DNA of 64,000 nucleotides, from contig NC_091564.1 of assembly GCF_042767895.1 (NCBI RefSeq), positions 34,118,741-34,182,740 on the forward strand, given 5' to 3'. Below are positions 1-11,696 of this stretch, piece by piece; the stretch's first letter is position 1, and each line of letters begins with the position of its first letter. Origin of the DNA: Penaeus vannamei. Its lineage: Eukaryota > Arthropoda > Malacostraca > Decapoda > Penaeidae. Position numbers and translations under genes: made by a program. Under the pieces are notes generated by a model. The model was not told the origin of the DNA and ran no database searches. It saw only the letters and a program-made list of their open reading frames with translations.

Positions 1-751
1 TTGATTCTGTCATTTTACTCTTCAACAAAGTTGGAAACTGTTGTCCTTTATAAATGCGACTTCCAAAGAGAAAATTACGTGTCTGATATATCTGTCATCA
101 CTCCAATTTTGAGTAAAATTGACTGAGGTCCAAATTATACACACATTATTATTACTATCACCATTACTATTATTATCGATATCATTAGAATCATAATTAT
201 CATTATTTCTATTATCATTATCATTATTTGTAGTACTATTACTGTTAGTATCATCATCATTATAAGTAATGTGGAATATCATTACCCTTAATATCATTAT
301 TATCATCATCATGCCTTTATTACGATAACTATTTGCTGTTATTGTTGATATTATCAGTGCAACATTTCTTATCATTACTATCACTGATATCGAATATTGA
401 TATTGTTATCGGTGCTGTCATTATCATCGTGATCAATTCATATTTTTTTCTCTAGGATAACCTAAGGTTTGCTCAATTAGTCTAAAAAAATATCTTATTA
501 TTATTGTCGTATTTTATTCTTTGTTAAGGATGGAAACTCTGAAGGCCAGAGTCAGGTTATTTTTTTCTCCTTTCTTCTGTGATATATTTCACCATTTACG
601 CTCGCTTATAAAAAATAAATATTGACTCTCCCTTTTTTGGTAATCATTTAGTTACTTAAATTCGAAGATTCCTATTTATAATCTCATAAACCAGAAACAG
701 CTTTCACATAGCATCCATACAATAGAATTATTAGCATAACATAAAAAAAAT

Positions 752-948
752 AGAGAGAGAGAGAGAGAGAGAGAGAGTGAGAGTGAGAGTGAGAGGAGAG
801 AGAGAGAGAGAGAGATAGAGCGGGGGGGGGAAGAGAGAGACAGAGGGAAAAGAGAGAGAGAGAGAGAGGGAAAAGAGAGAGAGAGATGGAAAAGAGAGAG
901 AGAGAGGTAAAGGAGAGAGAGACAGAGACAGAGAGGGAGGGGGGGGGA
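752..948 (+). repeat. (AG)n purine microsatellite
   Basis: An interrupted AG tract with GAGTGA, GGGGGGGG and GGAAAAG variants. It lies directly upstream of the first tRNA-Gln-like gene. The same interruption pattern recurs at 15341-15520. Confidence 0.95.
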
Positions 949-986
949 TTATTCTATAAACAAATAGGTTTCATTATTTAATGTAA

Positions 987-1059
987 GTTTCTGTGGTGTA
1001 GTGGTTACCAGGGCTGACTCTGAATCAGGAGATCTCGGGTTCGATTCCCGACGGGGACG
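987..1059 (+). tRNA. tRNA-Gln-like gene, anticodon CTG (copy 1)
   Basis: This 73-nt sequence folds as a tRNA. The acceptor stem GTTTCTG/CGGGGAC gives seven pairs, three of them U-G wobbles. The T stem TCGGG/CCCGA is perfect around TTCGATT. The anticodon loop CTCTGAA puts CTG at 1020-1022, so it would read CAG (Gln). The A box TGGTGTAGTGG and B box GGTTCGATTCC are near consensus. A TATA-like TCTATAAA lies at 953-960 (-34 to -27) and a T5 terminator at 1074-1078. Weak points are a D stem with only two clear pairs (GTGT against CCAG), a G27-G43 mismatch and discriminator G73. It may be functional, a pseudogene or a tRNA-derived repeat. tRNA fold and Pol III signals are seen; expression is not known. 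Confidence 0.7.
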
Positions 1060-2554
1060 CATTAAAGTCTACATTTTTCCATTTTCATTCATATTTGTGC
1101 GCGAATCCTTGATTTTCTTAGAGCTTATTTTTATCTATATCCATTTTTATTAAAAAGTTTATTCTCATTTAGAATCGTAATTATAACATCAAAATATTGT
1201 TAATATTTCCTTTCTTATGTATTTTTCATTTCATCATCATCATCATAGCTTTTATTATTATTGATATTATCATTATCATCGTTAGTATTATCGTCATCAT
1301 GATTGTCATCTTCATTATTATATTCCTATCATCATCATACCTATAATCAATTTTTGTTTATCGTTATAATTATTATTATCATTATAGTTATCGTTCCATT
1401 ATTTTAATCAATTTTATGTTATCATCATAATTAACACATATTAATACTCTTCTTATTTTTCTTATAATTTATTTTTCTTTAGGATGACATTTTTGGCCTG
1501 AGGAATAAACATTAAGTCAAATAGACTTGCGTGACTTTTTTATTGTGTCATGCATTTAAAATTTTGACAAAGTTGAAAGCTGTTGTACTTTATAAATAAG
1601 ACATCCAAAGGCAAATCAAATATATCTCTTTCATATCTTTTCTATAATGATTTCCAAAATCATAAATGTAATTTGATAGAACAGAAAATGAGTTCGAAAC
1701 ATTTATAAAAGATGTTTGTTATTATATGAAATTGTCTACGGTCGAAATTCAGTGTTCAGTATTTATAGACATTATCGATCAAGAACTATGTTAGCTCGCC
1801 ACATGTACAAAATATGAAATTAGTTTTAAGATTGCTTTTTTATTGCTATATCACACTACAAGTCCCCTGTTTTAGAGAGAGCGAGCGAGTGAGAGAGTGA
1901 GAGACACAAAAAGAGAAGAGACAGACTGATAGGCAAAGAGTGCGGGAGAGAAAGAAAGATAAAGTGTGAGAGACAGAGACAGGGAGAGTATGAAAGGGAG
2001 AGAGATAGAGACTAGGAACTATGAGAGAGAGAGGGAGAGAGAAAAGAGTAAGAAAAAAAGAGGGGAATAGAGAGAAAGTAGGAGAGATTACCTGAGGTTT
2101 GTTCAATTAGTCTCAAAAATGTATATTTCTATTAGTGTCGTGTATTTTACTCTTTGGTAATACTGGAATTTTTTCTCCTGCTTTCTTCTGTGATATATTT
2201 CACCATTTACGCTCGCTTATGAAAAATAAACATTGACTATCCCTTTTTTGTGACCATTTAGTTACTTAAATACTAAGATTACTATTCATAATCTCATAAA
2301 CGAGAAACAGCTTTCATAGCATTCATACAATAGCATTATTAGCATAACATATATTTTATCAGTGAGAAAAAAACAAATGTCTTAAAAAAAAAAAAAATAA
2401 ATAAAGCATGATCCTACGATTACTGTGAACACAAACTAATATGCACATAAACAAAATCATGCAGAAAATAACTCGTCACGTGTTTAAATCACATTTCCTC
2501 AAACCTCAAACTACTCATTTTAAATAGATGATCACCGAATATGTTAACCACAAC

Positions 2555-2620
2555 GCAGTGGTGCACTGGTACGGCGCGTGACTTCGACTCCGAGGTCCCG
2601 CGTTCGATTCCCAGTCAAGC
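2555..2620 (+). repeat. tRNA-Arg(TCG)-derived element, copy 1
   Basis: This GC-rich island aligns well with eukaryotic tRNA-Arg(TCG) from the D arm to the T arm. It contains GGCG..TGACTTCG with TCG in the anticodon position, an A-box-like TGGTGCACTGG and a B-box-like CGTTCGATTCC. No acceptor stem can be formed, the anticodon stem is broken (a 7-bp hairpin GACTTCG/CGAGGTC competes) and the T stem is poor, so a working tRNA is unlikely. Conservation continues about 40 nt downstream through GTGGTTCCACG to GTGCCCTGCGG, as expected for a SINE-like body. A CACGTG E-box lies at 2477-2482. Its translation gives a spurious LTGNRTRDLGVEV-type peptide on the opposite strand. Confidence 0.65.
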
Positions 2621-4081
2621 CGAGTGGACGGTGTGGTTCCACGTAGGTGCCCTGCGGATATAACTTCTTTTATTTATTTATTTTATAATATTATAATTTG
2701 GTGTGCAGTTGGCAAAAATAAGCAAATAAAAGAATCAAAATAATTTACATAACATATGCAACTTACTCGGGAACTGTGAAAAGTTACGAATCTCAAATTT
2801 TTCTTTAGTGAAGTCTCACAGTCATAATATCGCTATCACTAAGCTAATCTATTAATCCCAGTCGGCAATTTTGTTAAGAAAAAAGACCTACAATGTGATC
2901 AATTCAATATGGTTCTTGTAGTCTTTACAAAGCCATTCTCAAGAAATTTCTGAATTAAGTACATATGCATTCTTGGAGTGTTAGGGGAGAGGGAGGGGGG
3001 AGGGGGGTCCAAATATACCATTAAAATTACGATTATCATCATGATAGCCAATTTTATGTTATTGATATCGTTATCAATACCACTGTCAATACTATTCTTC
3101 TCACTATAATTGTTTATGCTTATTCTATTATATTTCATATTGCCTTACTGTTGTAATTATCATTATCATTCAGTATGGTCGTGTTAACCTCATTTTTCTC
3201 CAGGATGACATCTTTGGCCTGAGGAATACAACATTTGGTCTCAAAATAGACTCGTGTGACTTGTCCCTTTTTGATTCTGTCATTTTACTCTTTGACAAAG
3301 TTAGAAACTGTTGTACTTTATGAATGCGACATCCAAAGGGTAAATTACGTGTCTGATATAATTTTTTTTTTATCGCTCCAATTTTAAATAAAATTGACTG
3401 AGGTCCAAATAATACACACATTATCATTACTATTATTATTACTATTATCAACAATATCACTGGAATTATAATTATCATTATTTCTGTTATCATGATTATT
3501 ATCATTATTTGTATTACTGTTATCTTTACCATCATAATCATTATCATTGGTATTGCTATTAGCATTATTATATTGCTATTACTGTTAATATTATCATCAT
3601 TATAAGTATTGTGAAATATCATCACCCTTAATATTAATATTATCATCATGCCTTTATTACGATAACTATATGCTGTTGTTGTTGACATTATCAGTGCAAC
3701 ATTTATCATTACTATCATTGATATCGAACATTGATATTGTTATCGGTGCTGTCATTATCATCGTGATCAATTCATATTTTTTTCTCTAGGATGACCTAAG
3801 GTCTCAAAAGTTTCAAAAAATTATCTTATTATTATTGTCGTGTTTTATTCTTTGGTAATGCTGGAAACTCTGAAGGCCAGAGTCAGGTTAATTTTTTCTC
3901 CTTTCTTCTGTCATATATTTCACCATTTACGCTCGCTTATAAAAAATAAATATTGACTCTCCCTTTTTTGGTAATCATTTAGTTACTTAAGTCCGAAGAT
4001 TGCTATTTATAATCTCATAAACGAGAAACAACCTTCATAGCATTCATACAATAGAATTATTAGCATAGCATAAAAAATACT

Positions 4082-4135
4082 GAGAGAGAGAGAGGTAAAG
4101 GAGAGAGAGACAGAGACAGAGAGAGGGGGGGGGGC
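4082..4135 (+). repeat. (AG)n microsatellite
   Basis: A short purine tract ending in a G8 run, upstream of the second tRNA-like gene. Confidence 0.9.
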
Positions 4136-4174
4136 ATTATGTAATAAACAAATAGGTTTCTTTCCCTTAACCAA

Positions 4175-4247
4175 GTTCTTGAGGTGTAGTGGTTACCATG
4201 GCTGACTTAAAATCAGGAGATCTCGGGTTCGATCCCCGACGGGGACG
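4175..4247 (+). tRNA. tRNA-Gln-like body with anticodon TAA (copy 2)
   Basis: A 73-nt tRNA-like sequence with acceptor GTTCTTG/CGGGGAC and T arm TCGGG-TTCGATC-CCCGA. The loop CTTAAAA puts TAA at 4208-4210, which would read UUA (Leu) on a Gln-type body. Position 8 is A instead of the nearly invariant U (GAGGTGT at 4181-4187), and the upstream element is a degenerate GTAATAAA at 4141-4148. A T5 run at 4257-4261 could terminate Pol III. The A8 change and non-cognate anticodon make this the most pseudogene-like of the nine. Confidence 0.55.
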
Positions 4248-5510
4248 CTTTGTAAATTTTTCGTTTTTAGATTTTCATTTATAATTGTGCGCGAATCACT
4301 GATTTTCTTAGAATTTTTTTATTTATATCCATGTTTATTAAAAAGTTTATTCTAATAGTTAGAATCGTAATTATGGCATCAAAATATTGTTGATATTATT
4401 TCCTTTCTTATGTATCTTTTATTTCATCATCATCATCATCATAGCTTTTATTATTATTGATATCATTATCATTATCATCGTTAGTATTATCATCATCACC
4501 CTTATAATCATCATCACGATCGTCATCATTATTATATTCCTATCATCATCATACCTATAATCAATTATTGTTTATCGTTATCGTTATTATTATCATTATA
4601 GTTATCGTTCCATTATTATAATCAATTTTATGTTATCATCATAATTAACACATATTAATACTCTTCTTATTTTTCTTATAATTTATTTTTCTTTAGGATG
4701 ACATTTTTGGCCTGAGGAATAAACATTAAGTCAAATAGACTTGCGTGACTTTTTTATTGTGTCATGCATTTAAAATTTTGACAAAGTTGAAAGCTGTTGT
4801 ACTTTATAAATAAGACATCCAAAGTCAAATCAAATATATCTTTTTCATATCTTTTCTATAATGATTTCCAAAATCATAAATGTAATTTGATAGAACAGAA
4901 AATGAGTGTTATTATTATATGAAATTGTCTACGGTCGAAATTCAGTGTTCAGTATTTATAGACATTATCGATCAAGAACTATGTTAGCTCGCCACATGTA
5001 CAAAATATAAAATTAGTTTTAAGATTGCTTTTTTATTGCTATATCACACCACAAGTCCCCTATTTTAGAGGGAACGAGAGAGTAAGAGAGACAGTGACAG
5101 ACACAAAAAGAGAAGAGACAGACTGATAGAGTGAGAGACAGAGACAGGGAGAGTATGAAAGGGAGAGAGATAGAGACTAGGAACTATGAGAGAGAGAGGG
5201 AGAGGGAAAAGAGTAAGAAAAAAAGAGAGGGGAATAGAGAGAAAGTAGGAGAGATTACCTGAGGTTTGTTCAATTAGTCTCAAAAATGTATATTATTACT
5301 ATTGTCGTGTGTTTTACTCTGGTAATATTGACTATCCCTTTTTGGTGACCATTTAGTTACTTAAATACGAAGATTACTATTTATAATCTCATAAACGAGA
5401 AACAGCTTTCATAGCATTCATACAATAGAATTATTAGCATAACATAAAAAAATTACTGAGGCTCAAATTACTTTATATTTCAATGCTAGGTTTAAGTTTA
5501 GTACTCCATA

Positions 5511-5573
5511 TGAGAGAGAGAGAGAGAGAGATTTAGTCACACACACACACACACACACACTCACACACTCACT

Positions 5574-5605
<32 letters not shown>

Positions 5606-5690
5606 CTCACTCACTCTCTCACACACACACACACACACACACAAACTCACTCACTCACTCACACACACAAAAAAAAAAAAGAAAAAAGGG
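5511..5690 (+). repeat. Compound (AG)n-(AC)n-(A)n microsatellite
   Basis: AG at 5511-5531, then a TTTAGTC spacer, AC with CACT interruptions at 5538-5669, and an A-rich run. This order recurs at the end of most M3 modules. Confidence 0.95.
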
Positions 5691-6342
5691 AGAGGGAATT
5701 ATTCTCTAAATAGGTTTCTTATCTAATAGTAGTAGATATATGAAATACGGTATGTGGTTCTCAAAAACAAAGTGATGCTGCAAAAGGAAGACACTAGAAG
5801 CCAAAACGGTAAATCGAGAAAAATATTCCCAATTAATAGAAACTGGCAATGCGGAATCTAAAAATGGATACAAGAAATTTTAATTTACGAACAGTGAGAA
5901 AGGAAATCAAGAGAAACAATTAATTCATTTTGCAATAATCAAGATGGCGACAGACTGACGGCGAGAAGCAACCCGAGATGAGACTGCACACACGATGGCG
6001 CTGTCATGATAACTCTGAATTCCTTTAAGGATCTCTTTCTAATCCTTTGGAACGAAAGGCAAATCACGCAGCGAGAACTTAGCGAGGTCGCTCAGAATAA
6101 AGAAAAACTATATATTTTATCAGTGAGAAAAAACAAATGTCTTGTAAAAAAAGATTAACTCAATTTTCTCATTGATATAAAAACATTAAAAGCATGATCC
6201 TACTATTACTGTGAACACAAACTAGTATGCAAATAAACAAAATCATGCATAAAATAACTCTTGTCACGTGTTTAAATTACATTTCCTCAAACCTCAAACT
6301 ACTTATTTTAAATAGATGATCACCGAACAGGTTAACCACAAC

Positions 6343-6408
6343 GCAGTGGTGCACTGGTACGGCGCGTGACTTCGACTCCGAGGTCCCGCGTTCGATTCCC
6401 AGTCAAGC
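6343..6408 (+). repeat. tRNA-Arg(TCG)-derived element, copy 2
   Basis: Identical to copy 1 across the 66 nt. It is followed by CGAGTGGACGG and GTTCCACGTAGG. Confidence 0.65.
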
Positions 6409-7915
6409 CGAGTGGACGGTGTGGTTCCACGTAGGTGCCCTGCGGAAATAACTTTTTTAATTCATTTATTTTACAATATTATAATTTGGTGTGCAGTTGG
6501 CAAAAATAAGCAAATAAAGAATCAAAATAACTTACATAACATACGCAACTTACTCGGGAATATGTGAGAAAATCAATAATAAAAGTTGCAAATCTCAAAT
6601 TTCTCTTTAGTGGAGTGTCTCAGTCATAATATCGCTATCACTAAGCTAATCTATTTATCCCAGTCGGCAATGTGACCTTTCCTACTAGCCGATGGCAATT
6701 TTGTTAACAAAAAAGACCTACTATATGATCAATTCAATATGGTTCTTGTAGTTTTTACAAAGTCATTCTCAAGAAATCTCTGAATTACGTACAAATGCGT
6801 TTTTGGAGTGTTGGGGGAGAGGGAGGGGGAGGGGGGACGGGGTCCAAATATCCCATAAATCATGATAGCCAATTTTATGTTATTAATATCATTATTAATA
6901 CCACTGTCAATACTATTCTTCTCATTATAATTGTTTATGCTTATTCCATTATATTTCCTATTGTCTTACTGTTGTAATTATCATTATCATTCAGTATGGT
7001 CGTGTTAACCTCATTTTTCTCCAGGATGACATCTTTGGCCTGAGAAATACAACATTTGGTCTCAAAATAGACTCGTGTGACTTGTCCCTTTTTGATTCTG
7101 TCATTTTACTCTTCAACAAAGTTGGAAACTGTTGTACTTTATAAATGCGACATCCAAAGGGAAAATTATTTGTCTGATATAATTTTTTTTCATCTCTCCA
7201 ATTTTAAATAAAATTGACTGAAGTCCAAATTGTACACACTATTATTACTATTATTATTACTATTATTATCAATATCACTGGAATTATAATTGTTATCATT
7301 ATTTCTGTTATCATCATCATTATCATCATTTGTATTACTGCTATCTTTACCATTATAATCATTATCATTGGTATTGCTATTAGCATTATTTTATTACTAT
7401 TACTGTTAATATCATCATCATTATAAGTAATGTGGAATATCATTACCCTTCATATCAATATTATCATCATCATGCCTTTATTACGATAACTATTTGCTGT
7501 TATTGTTGACATTATCAGTGCAACATTTCTTATCATTACTATCATTGATACCGAATATTGATATTGTTATCGGTGCTGTCATTATCATCGTGATCAATTC
7601 ATATTTTTTTCTCTAGGATGACCTAAGGTTTGCTCAATTAGTCTCAAAAAATTATCTTATTATTATTGTCGTGTTTTATTCTTTGGTAATGCTGGAAACT
7701 CTGAAGGCCAGAGTCAGGTTAATTTTTTCTCCTTTCTTCTGTGATATATTTCACCATTTACGCTCGCTTATAAAAAATAAATATTGACTCTCCCTTTTTT
7801 GGTAATCATTTAGTTACTTAAATTCGAAGATTCCTATTTATAATCTCATAAACGAGAAACAACTTTCATAGCATTCATACAATAGAATTATTAGCATAAC
7901 ATAAAAAAAAAATAC

Positions 7916-7940
7916 TGAGAGAGAGAGAGAGAGAGAGAGG
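7916..7940 (+). repeat. (AG)n microsatellite
   Basis: A short AG tract just upstream of the TATA-like box of the third tRNA-like gene. Confidence 0.9.
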
Positions 7941-7980
7941 GATTGTTATATAAAGAAATAGGTTTCTTTCACTTAACTAA

Positions 7981-8053
7981 GTTCTTGTGGTGTAGTGGTT
8001 ACCATGGCTGACTTTAAATCAGGAGATCTCGGGTTCGATCCCCGACGGGGACG
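7981..8053 (+). tRNA. tRNA-Gln-like gene, ochre-reading anticodon TTA (copy 3)
   Basis: 73 nt, acceptor GTTCTTG/CGGGGAC (seven pairs with wobbles) and a perfect T stem around TTCGATC. The loop CTTTAAA places TTA at 8014-8016, complementary to the UAA stop codon. A canonical TATATAAA lies at 7947-7954, exactly -34 to -27, and a T5 run at 8069-8073. Natural tRNA-Gln with UUA or CUA anticodons are known from ciliates that read UAA/UAG as Gln; here the likely route is CTG to CTA to TTA by two point changes. The D stem is weak (G10-T25, T11-A24, G12-C23, T13-C22 mismatch), so loss of function is a real alternative. Confidence 0.65.
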
Positions 8054-9270
8054 CATTAATAACTGTCATTTTTCCATTTTCATTTATATTTGTGCGCGAA
8101 TCACTGATTTTCTTAGAACTTATTTTTATTTATATCCATGTTTATTAAAAAGTTTCTTTTCATAGTTAGAATAGTAATTATGGCATCAAAATATTGTTGA
8201 TGTTATTATTTCCTTTCTTATGTATCTTTCATTTCATCATCATCATAGCTTTTATTATTATTGATATCATTATCATTATCATCGTTAGTATTATCATCAT
8301 CACCCTTATAATCATCATCACGATCGACATTTCATTATTATATTCTTATCATCATCATACCTATAATCAATTATTGTTTATCGTTATCGTTATTATTATC
8401 ATTATACTTATTGTTCCATTATTATGATAATAAATTTTATGTTATCATCATAATTAACACATAATACTATTCTTATTTTTCTTATAATTTATTTTTCTTT
8501 AGGATGACATTTTTGGCCTGAGGAATAAACATTAAGTCAAATGAGTTCCTAACATTTGTAAAAGAGATTTATCAACATTATATGAAAGTGTCTACGGTCG
8601 AAATTCAGTGTTCAGTATTTATAGGAAATTATCAGTTAAGAAATATGTTAGCTCGCCACATGTACAAAATAAGAAATTAGTTTTAAGATTGCTTTTTTAT
8701 TACTATATCACACTACAAGTCCCCTGTTTTTGAGAGAGCGAGCGAGTGAGAGAGACAGTGAGAGACACAAAAAGAGAAAAGAGACAGACAGACAGGCAAA
8801 GAGTGCGGAAGAGAAAGTAAGATAAGGAGTGAGAGACAGAGACAGGGAGAGTATGAAAGGGAGAGAGATAGAGACTAGGAAATATGAGAGAGAGAGGGAG
8901 AAAGAAAAAAGTAAGAAAAAAAGAGAGGGGAATAGAAAGTTGGAGATATTACCTGAGGTTTGTTCAATTAGTCTCAAAAATGTAGATTTTTATTTTTGTC
9001 GTGTGTTTTACTCTTTGGTATTACTGGAATTTTTTTGTCCTTCTTCTGTGATATATTTCACCATTTACGCTCGCTTATGAAAAATAGATATTGACTATCT
9101 CTTTTTTGTGACCATTTAGTTACTTAAATTCGAAGATTCCTATTTATAATCTCATAAACGAGAAACAGCTTTCATAGCATTCATACAATAGAATTATTAG
9201 CATAACATAAAAATTACTGAGGCTCAAATTACTTTATATTTCAATGCTAGGTTTAAGTTTAGTACTCCAT

Positions 9271-9420
<150 letters not shown>

Positions 9421-10093
9421 TGGGATAGGGAATTATTCTCTAAATAGGTTTCTTATCTTATAGTAGTAGATATATGAAATACGGTATGTGGTTCTCAAAA
9501 ACATAGGGATGCTGCAAAAGGAAGGCACTAGAAGCCAAAACGGTAAATCGAGAAAAATATTCCCAATTAATAGAAACTGGCAATGCGGAATCTAAAAATG
9601 GATACATGAAAATTCAGTTTACGAACAGTGAGAAAGGAAATCAAGAGAAACAATTAATTCATTTTGCAATAATCAAGATGGCGACAGACTGACGGCGAGA
9701 AACAACCCCAGATGAGACTGCACACACGATGGCGCTGTCATGATAACTGAATTTCTCTAAGGATCTCTTTCTAATCCTTTGGAACGAAAGGCACATCACG
9801 CAGCGAGAACTTAGCGAGGTCGCTCAGAATAAAGAAAAGCGAACCATATATTTTATCAGTGAGAAAAAAACAAATGTCTTGTAAAAAAAAAATGAATAAA
9901 TAAAAAATAACTCATCTTTCTCATTGATGTAAAAAAAGTAAAAAGCATGTTCCTACTATTACATTGAACACAAACTTATATGCACATAAACAAAATCATG
10001 CAGAAAATAACTCGTCACGTGTTTAAATCACATTTCCTCAAACCTCAAACTACTTATTTTAAATAAATGATCACCGAACAATTTAATCACAAC

Positions 10094-10159
10094 GCAGTGG
10101 TGCACTGGTACGGCGCGTGACTTCGACTCCGAGGTCCCGCGTTCGATTCCCAGTCAAGC
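10094..10159 (+). repeat. tRNA-Arg(TCG)-derived element, copy 3
   Basis: The 66-nt core is the same as copy 1. The 3' body differs (GTGTTTCCATGTAAG), a variant shared with copies 5 and 6. Confidence 0.65.
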
Positions 10160-11528
10160 CGAGTGGACGGTGTGTTTCCATGTAAGTGCCCTGCGGAAAT
10201 AATTTTTTTTTATTTATTTCTTTTATAATATTATAATTTGGTGTGCAGTTGGCAAAAATAAAATAAAAGAATCAAAATAATTTACATATATGCAACTTTC
10301 TCGGGAATACTGTGTGAGAACTTAATCAATAATAAAAGTTGCGAATTTCAAATTTCTCTTTAGTGAAGTGTCTCACAGTCATAATATCGCTATCACTAAG
10401 CTAATCTATTCATCCCAGTCGGCAATGTGACCTTTCCTACTAGCCGATGGCAATTTTGTTAACAAAAAAGACCTACTATATGATCAATTCAATATGGTTC
10501 TTGTAGTTTTTACAAAGTCATTCTCAAGAAATCTCTGAATTACGTACAAATGTGTTCTTGGAGTTACGATAATCATCATGATAACCAACTTTATGTTATT
10601 AATACCTTTATTAATACCATTGTCAATACTATTCTTCTCATTATTATTGTTTATGCTTATTCCATTATATTTCCTTTTGTCTTATTGTTGTAATTATCCT
10701 TATCATTCAGCATGGTCGTGTTAACCTCATTTTTCTCCAGGATGACATCTTTGGCCTGAGAAATATACATTTAGTCTCAAAATAGACTCGTGAGACTTGT
10801 CCCTTATGATTCTGTCATTTTACTCTTTGACAAAGTTGGAAACTGTTGTACTTTATGAATGCGACATACAAAGAGAAAATTACGTGTCTGATATATCTGT
10901 CATCACTCCAATTTTGAGTAAAATTGACTGAGGTCCAAATTATACACACATTATTATTACTATCATCATTACTATTATTATCGATATCATTGGAATTATA
11001 ATTATTATTATTTCTATTATCATCATCATCATTATCATTATTTGTATTACTGCTATCTTTACCATCATAATCATTATCATTGGTATTGCTATTAGCATTA
11101 TTTTATTACTATTACTGTTAATGTCATCATCATTATAAGTAATGTGGAATATCCTTACACTTAATATCAATATTATCATTATGCCTTTATTACGATAACA
11201 AATTGCTGTTATTGTTGGCATTATCAGTGCAACATTTCTTATCATTACTATCATTGATATCGAATATTGATATTGTTATCGGGGCTGTCATTATCATCGT
11301 GATCAATTCACTTTTTTCTCTAGGATGACCTAAGGTTTGCTCAATTAGTCTCAAAAAATGATCTTATTATTATTGTCGTGTTTTATTCTTTGGTAATGCT
11401 GGAAACTCTGAAGGCCAGAGTCAGGTTAATTTTTTCTCCTTTCTTCTGTGATATATTTCACCATTTAAGCTCGCTTATAAAAAATAGATATTGACATTCA
11501 TACAATAGAATTATTAGCATAACAAAAA

Positions 11529-11533
<5 letters not shown>

Positions 11534-11581
<48 letters not shown>

Positions 11582-11583
11582 GG
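11534..11583 (+). repeat. (AG)n microsatellite
   Basis: A pure AG tract closing with a G-rich end, upstream of the fourth tRNA-like gene. Confidence 0.95.
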
Positions 11584-11623
11584 GATTATTATATAAACAA
11601 ATAGGTTATTTTCAGTTAATGAA

Positions 11624-11696
11624 GTTCTTGTGGTGTAGTGGTTACCATGGCTGACTCTAAATCAGGAGATCTCGGGTTCGATCCCCGACGGGGACG
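11624..11696 (+). tRNA. tRNA-Gln-like gene, amber-reading anticodon CTA (copy 4)
   Basis: Acceptor GTTCTTG/CGGGGAC, T arm with TTCGATC, loop CTCTAAA with CTA at 11657-11659, complementary to UAG. It differs from a Gln CTG tRNA by the third anticodon base, the same kind of change found in classical tRNA-Gln amber suppressors. TATATAAA at 11590-11597 (-34 to -27); T tracts at 11704-11707 and 11710-11714. Confidence 0.65.

Larger units (their letters stand above)
1..2344 (+). repeat. Satellite unit U0 (partial M2, then M3)
   Basis: The window opens inside module M2, in the (ATT/ATC)n tract and the AGGATAAC junction near 463. It continues through a purine microsatellite, the first tRNA-Gln-like gene and the rest of M3. 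The unit ends at about 2344, where the end of M3 (the AGCATAACAT text) joins straight to the middle of M1 (ATATTTTATCAGTGAG). The (AG)n-(AC)n block and the YY1-like block are missing at this junction. Positions 1-1490 closely match 14590-16070. No protein gene is supported here. Confidence 0.8.
2345..5933 (+). repeat. Satellite unit U1 (M1 truncated, M2, M3)
   Basis: M1 starts late, without the YY1-like block, and carries the Arg-like element and a G-rich tract at 2984-3007. M2 runs from about 3020 to 4080 with the CTCCAGGATGAC junction near 3199 and a second junction near 3786. M3 follows with the TAA-anticodon tRNA-like gene, a third junction near 4696, the purine-rich stretch 5065-5255 and the compound microsatellite at 5511-5690. 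No protein gene is supported. Confidence 0.8.

Noticed and set aside
2555..2620. Functional tRNA-Arg(TCG)
   Set aside because: No acceptor stem pairing, disrupted anticodon and T stems; kept as a tRNA-derived repeat.
7214..7426. Ile-rich, membrane-like ORFs on the plus strand (also 21402, 31126, 40650, 43768)
   Set aside because: They arise from the ATT/ATC triplet tract and shadow the minus-strand frame; hydrophobicity is a codon artefact.
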